From contig CALFYH010000033.1 of the NCBI GenBank assembly GCA_937952155.1, positions 1 to 7,007 on the forward strand: DNA of 7,007 nt. The letters run 5' to 3'. Both the position numbers and the translations under genes were made by a program. Under the pieces are notes generated by a model, which saw only the letters and a program-made list of their open reading frames with translations, had not been told where the DNA came from and ran no database searches. This document shows positions 6,654 to 7,007 of this stretch, one piece after another. This stretch comes from an uncultured Saprospiraceae bacterium. GTDB taxonomy: Bacteria; Bacteroidota; Bacteroidia; Chitinophagales; Saprospiraceae. Every line of letters begins with the position of its first letter. The first letter of the stretch is position 1.

Positions 6654-6986
6654 ATGAGTATTTTTTCTAAATTTTTCAGCCAAAATCCAAAATCTTCGGA
6701 TCCTGAAATCCAATTTGGAAGATTTACGGATACGAACAAGTCGGCTGAGCAATACAAAAGTTGGGATTATGCAATCGAAAATTTTGATAGCGAAAAATAC
6801 CTAGTGGCTTACACACATTTATTGGATTTTATGTCCAATACAGAAAAATCTAATGTTAGCTATACCTTACAAAATGGCATCTTGACATTCAAGATCCATC
6901 AAGGGTCAAAAATTATAGAAGGCGAAGCAAATACCAAACTCTTTCAAGTCGAATTTGAGGCGGTTCGTTTTTTTTCTTTAATAAAC
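6654..6986 (+). CDS. Hypothetical protein, N-terminal 111 residues, cut by contig end
   Basis: An open frame from the ATG at 6654 with 111 genomic codons, then continuing in frame into adapter sequence. The protein starts MSIFSKFFSQNPKSSDPEIQ, then has GRFTDTNKSAEQYKSWDYA (22-40) and ENFDSEKYLVAYTHLLDFM (42-60), which look like amphipathic helices, and a beta-rich part with YTLQNGILTFKIHQGSKII (70-88) and GEANTKLFQVEFEAV (90-104). There is no signal peptide or membrane segment. The helix-then-sheet pattern faintly recalls YbjN or type III secretion chaperone-like folds, but I do not recognise the family with confidence. It is divergent from the GSCFA gene with only 31 bp between starts. An ATG at 6646 is followed at once by a stop, so 6654 is the usable start. 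The true C-terminus is not in the window. Confidence 0.72.
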
Positions 6987-7007
6987 AGATCGGAAGAGCG
7001 TCGTGTA
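6987..7007 (+). other. Illumina sequencing adapter (artefact)
   Basis: The last 21 bases begin AGATCGGAAGAGC and continue CGTCGTGTA without the extra C of overlap, reading exactly as the start of the Illumina TruSeq adapter (the reverse complement of the universal adapter end). It abuts genomic sequence at 6986 and runs to the end. Translated in the frame of the preceding gene it gives RSEERRV, a familiar contaminant C-terminus. It should be trimmed and not treated as biology. Confidence 0.97.

Noticed and set aside
6623..6757. A 45-residue N-terminal extension of the GSCFA protein beginning at an ATG at 6757.
   Set aside because: It is antisense to the plus-strand gene at 6654, does not resemble GSCFA-family N-termini, and the ATG at 6622 gives the usual family start.
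1..7007. Mobile element, CRISPR array, tRNA/rRNA, phage or defence system.
   Set aside because: No direct repeats with spacers, transposase motifs, terminal inverted repeats or RNA-gene signatures were seen; nearly all sequence is accounted for by core-type genes.

Overview
The window is an AT-rich piece of a Bacteroidota chromosome. Several things support this: a MurF carrying the sequence signature of the Bacteroidota MurF-alanine racemase fusion, a GldB lipoprotein, a GSCFA-domain protein and a DUF4837-type lipoprotein, all largely confined to this phylum. In addition, perfect copies of the Bacteroidota -7 promoter element (TAnnTTTG) sit in front of five gene starts, and classical Shine-Dalgarno sequences are mostly absent. 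The genus cannot be fixed from the sequence.

Layout. Positions 1-2654 hold three minus-strand genes read right to left: a family 2-type glycosyltransferase, then purD (glycinamide ribonucleotide synthetase), then the N-terminal part of murF, which runs off the left edge. purD and murF are 15 bp apart and probably share a promoter; the glycosyltransferase has its own. A short divergent region (2655-2802) separates the glycosyltransferase from a plus-strand gamma-class carbonic anhydrase-like hexapeptide protein. That gene converges with minus-strand gldB. A second divergent region (4363-4527) contains the promoters of gldB and of a plus-strand DUF4837-type lipoprotein. The lipoprotein gene converges with a minus-strand GSCFA-domain gene. 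Only 31 bp from the GSCFA start, a plus-strand gene of unrecognised family begins and runs to the right edge.

The last 21 bases (6987-7007) are Illumina adapter, not genome. The right edge is therefore a raw assembly end, and the final gene is cut at position 6986. Its apparent last seven residues, RSEERRV, are translated adapter.

Functionally this is core chromosome with no sign of mobile elements, CRISPR, phage or a defence system. The genes cover purine synthesis (PurD), peptidoglycan precursor synthesis (MurF, probably with Alr), glycan transfer, a cell-envelope motility or secretion lipoprotein (GldB), and lineage-specific envelope or unknown proteins. I see no convincing novel multi-gene system. 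The points most worth a second look are the adapter end, the probable MurF-Alr fusion, the phylum-specific promoter set that also settles start codons, and gldB without gldC next to it.
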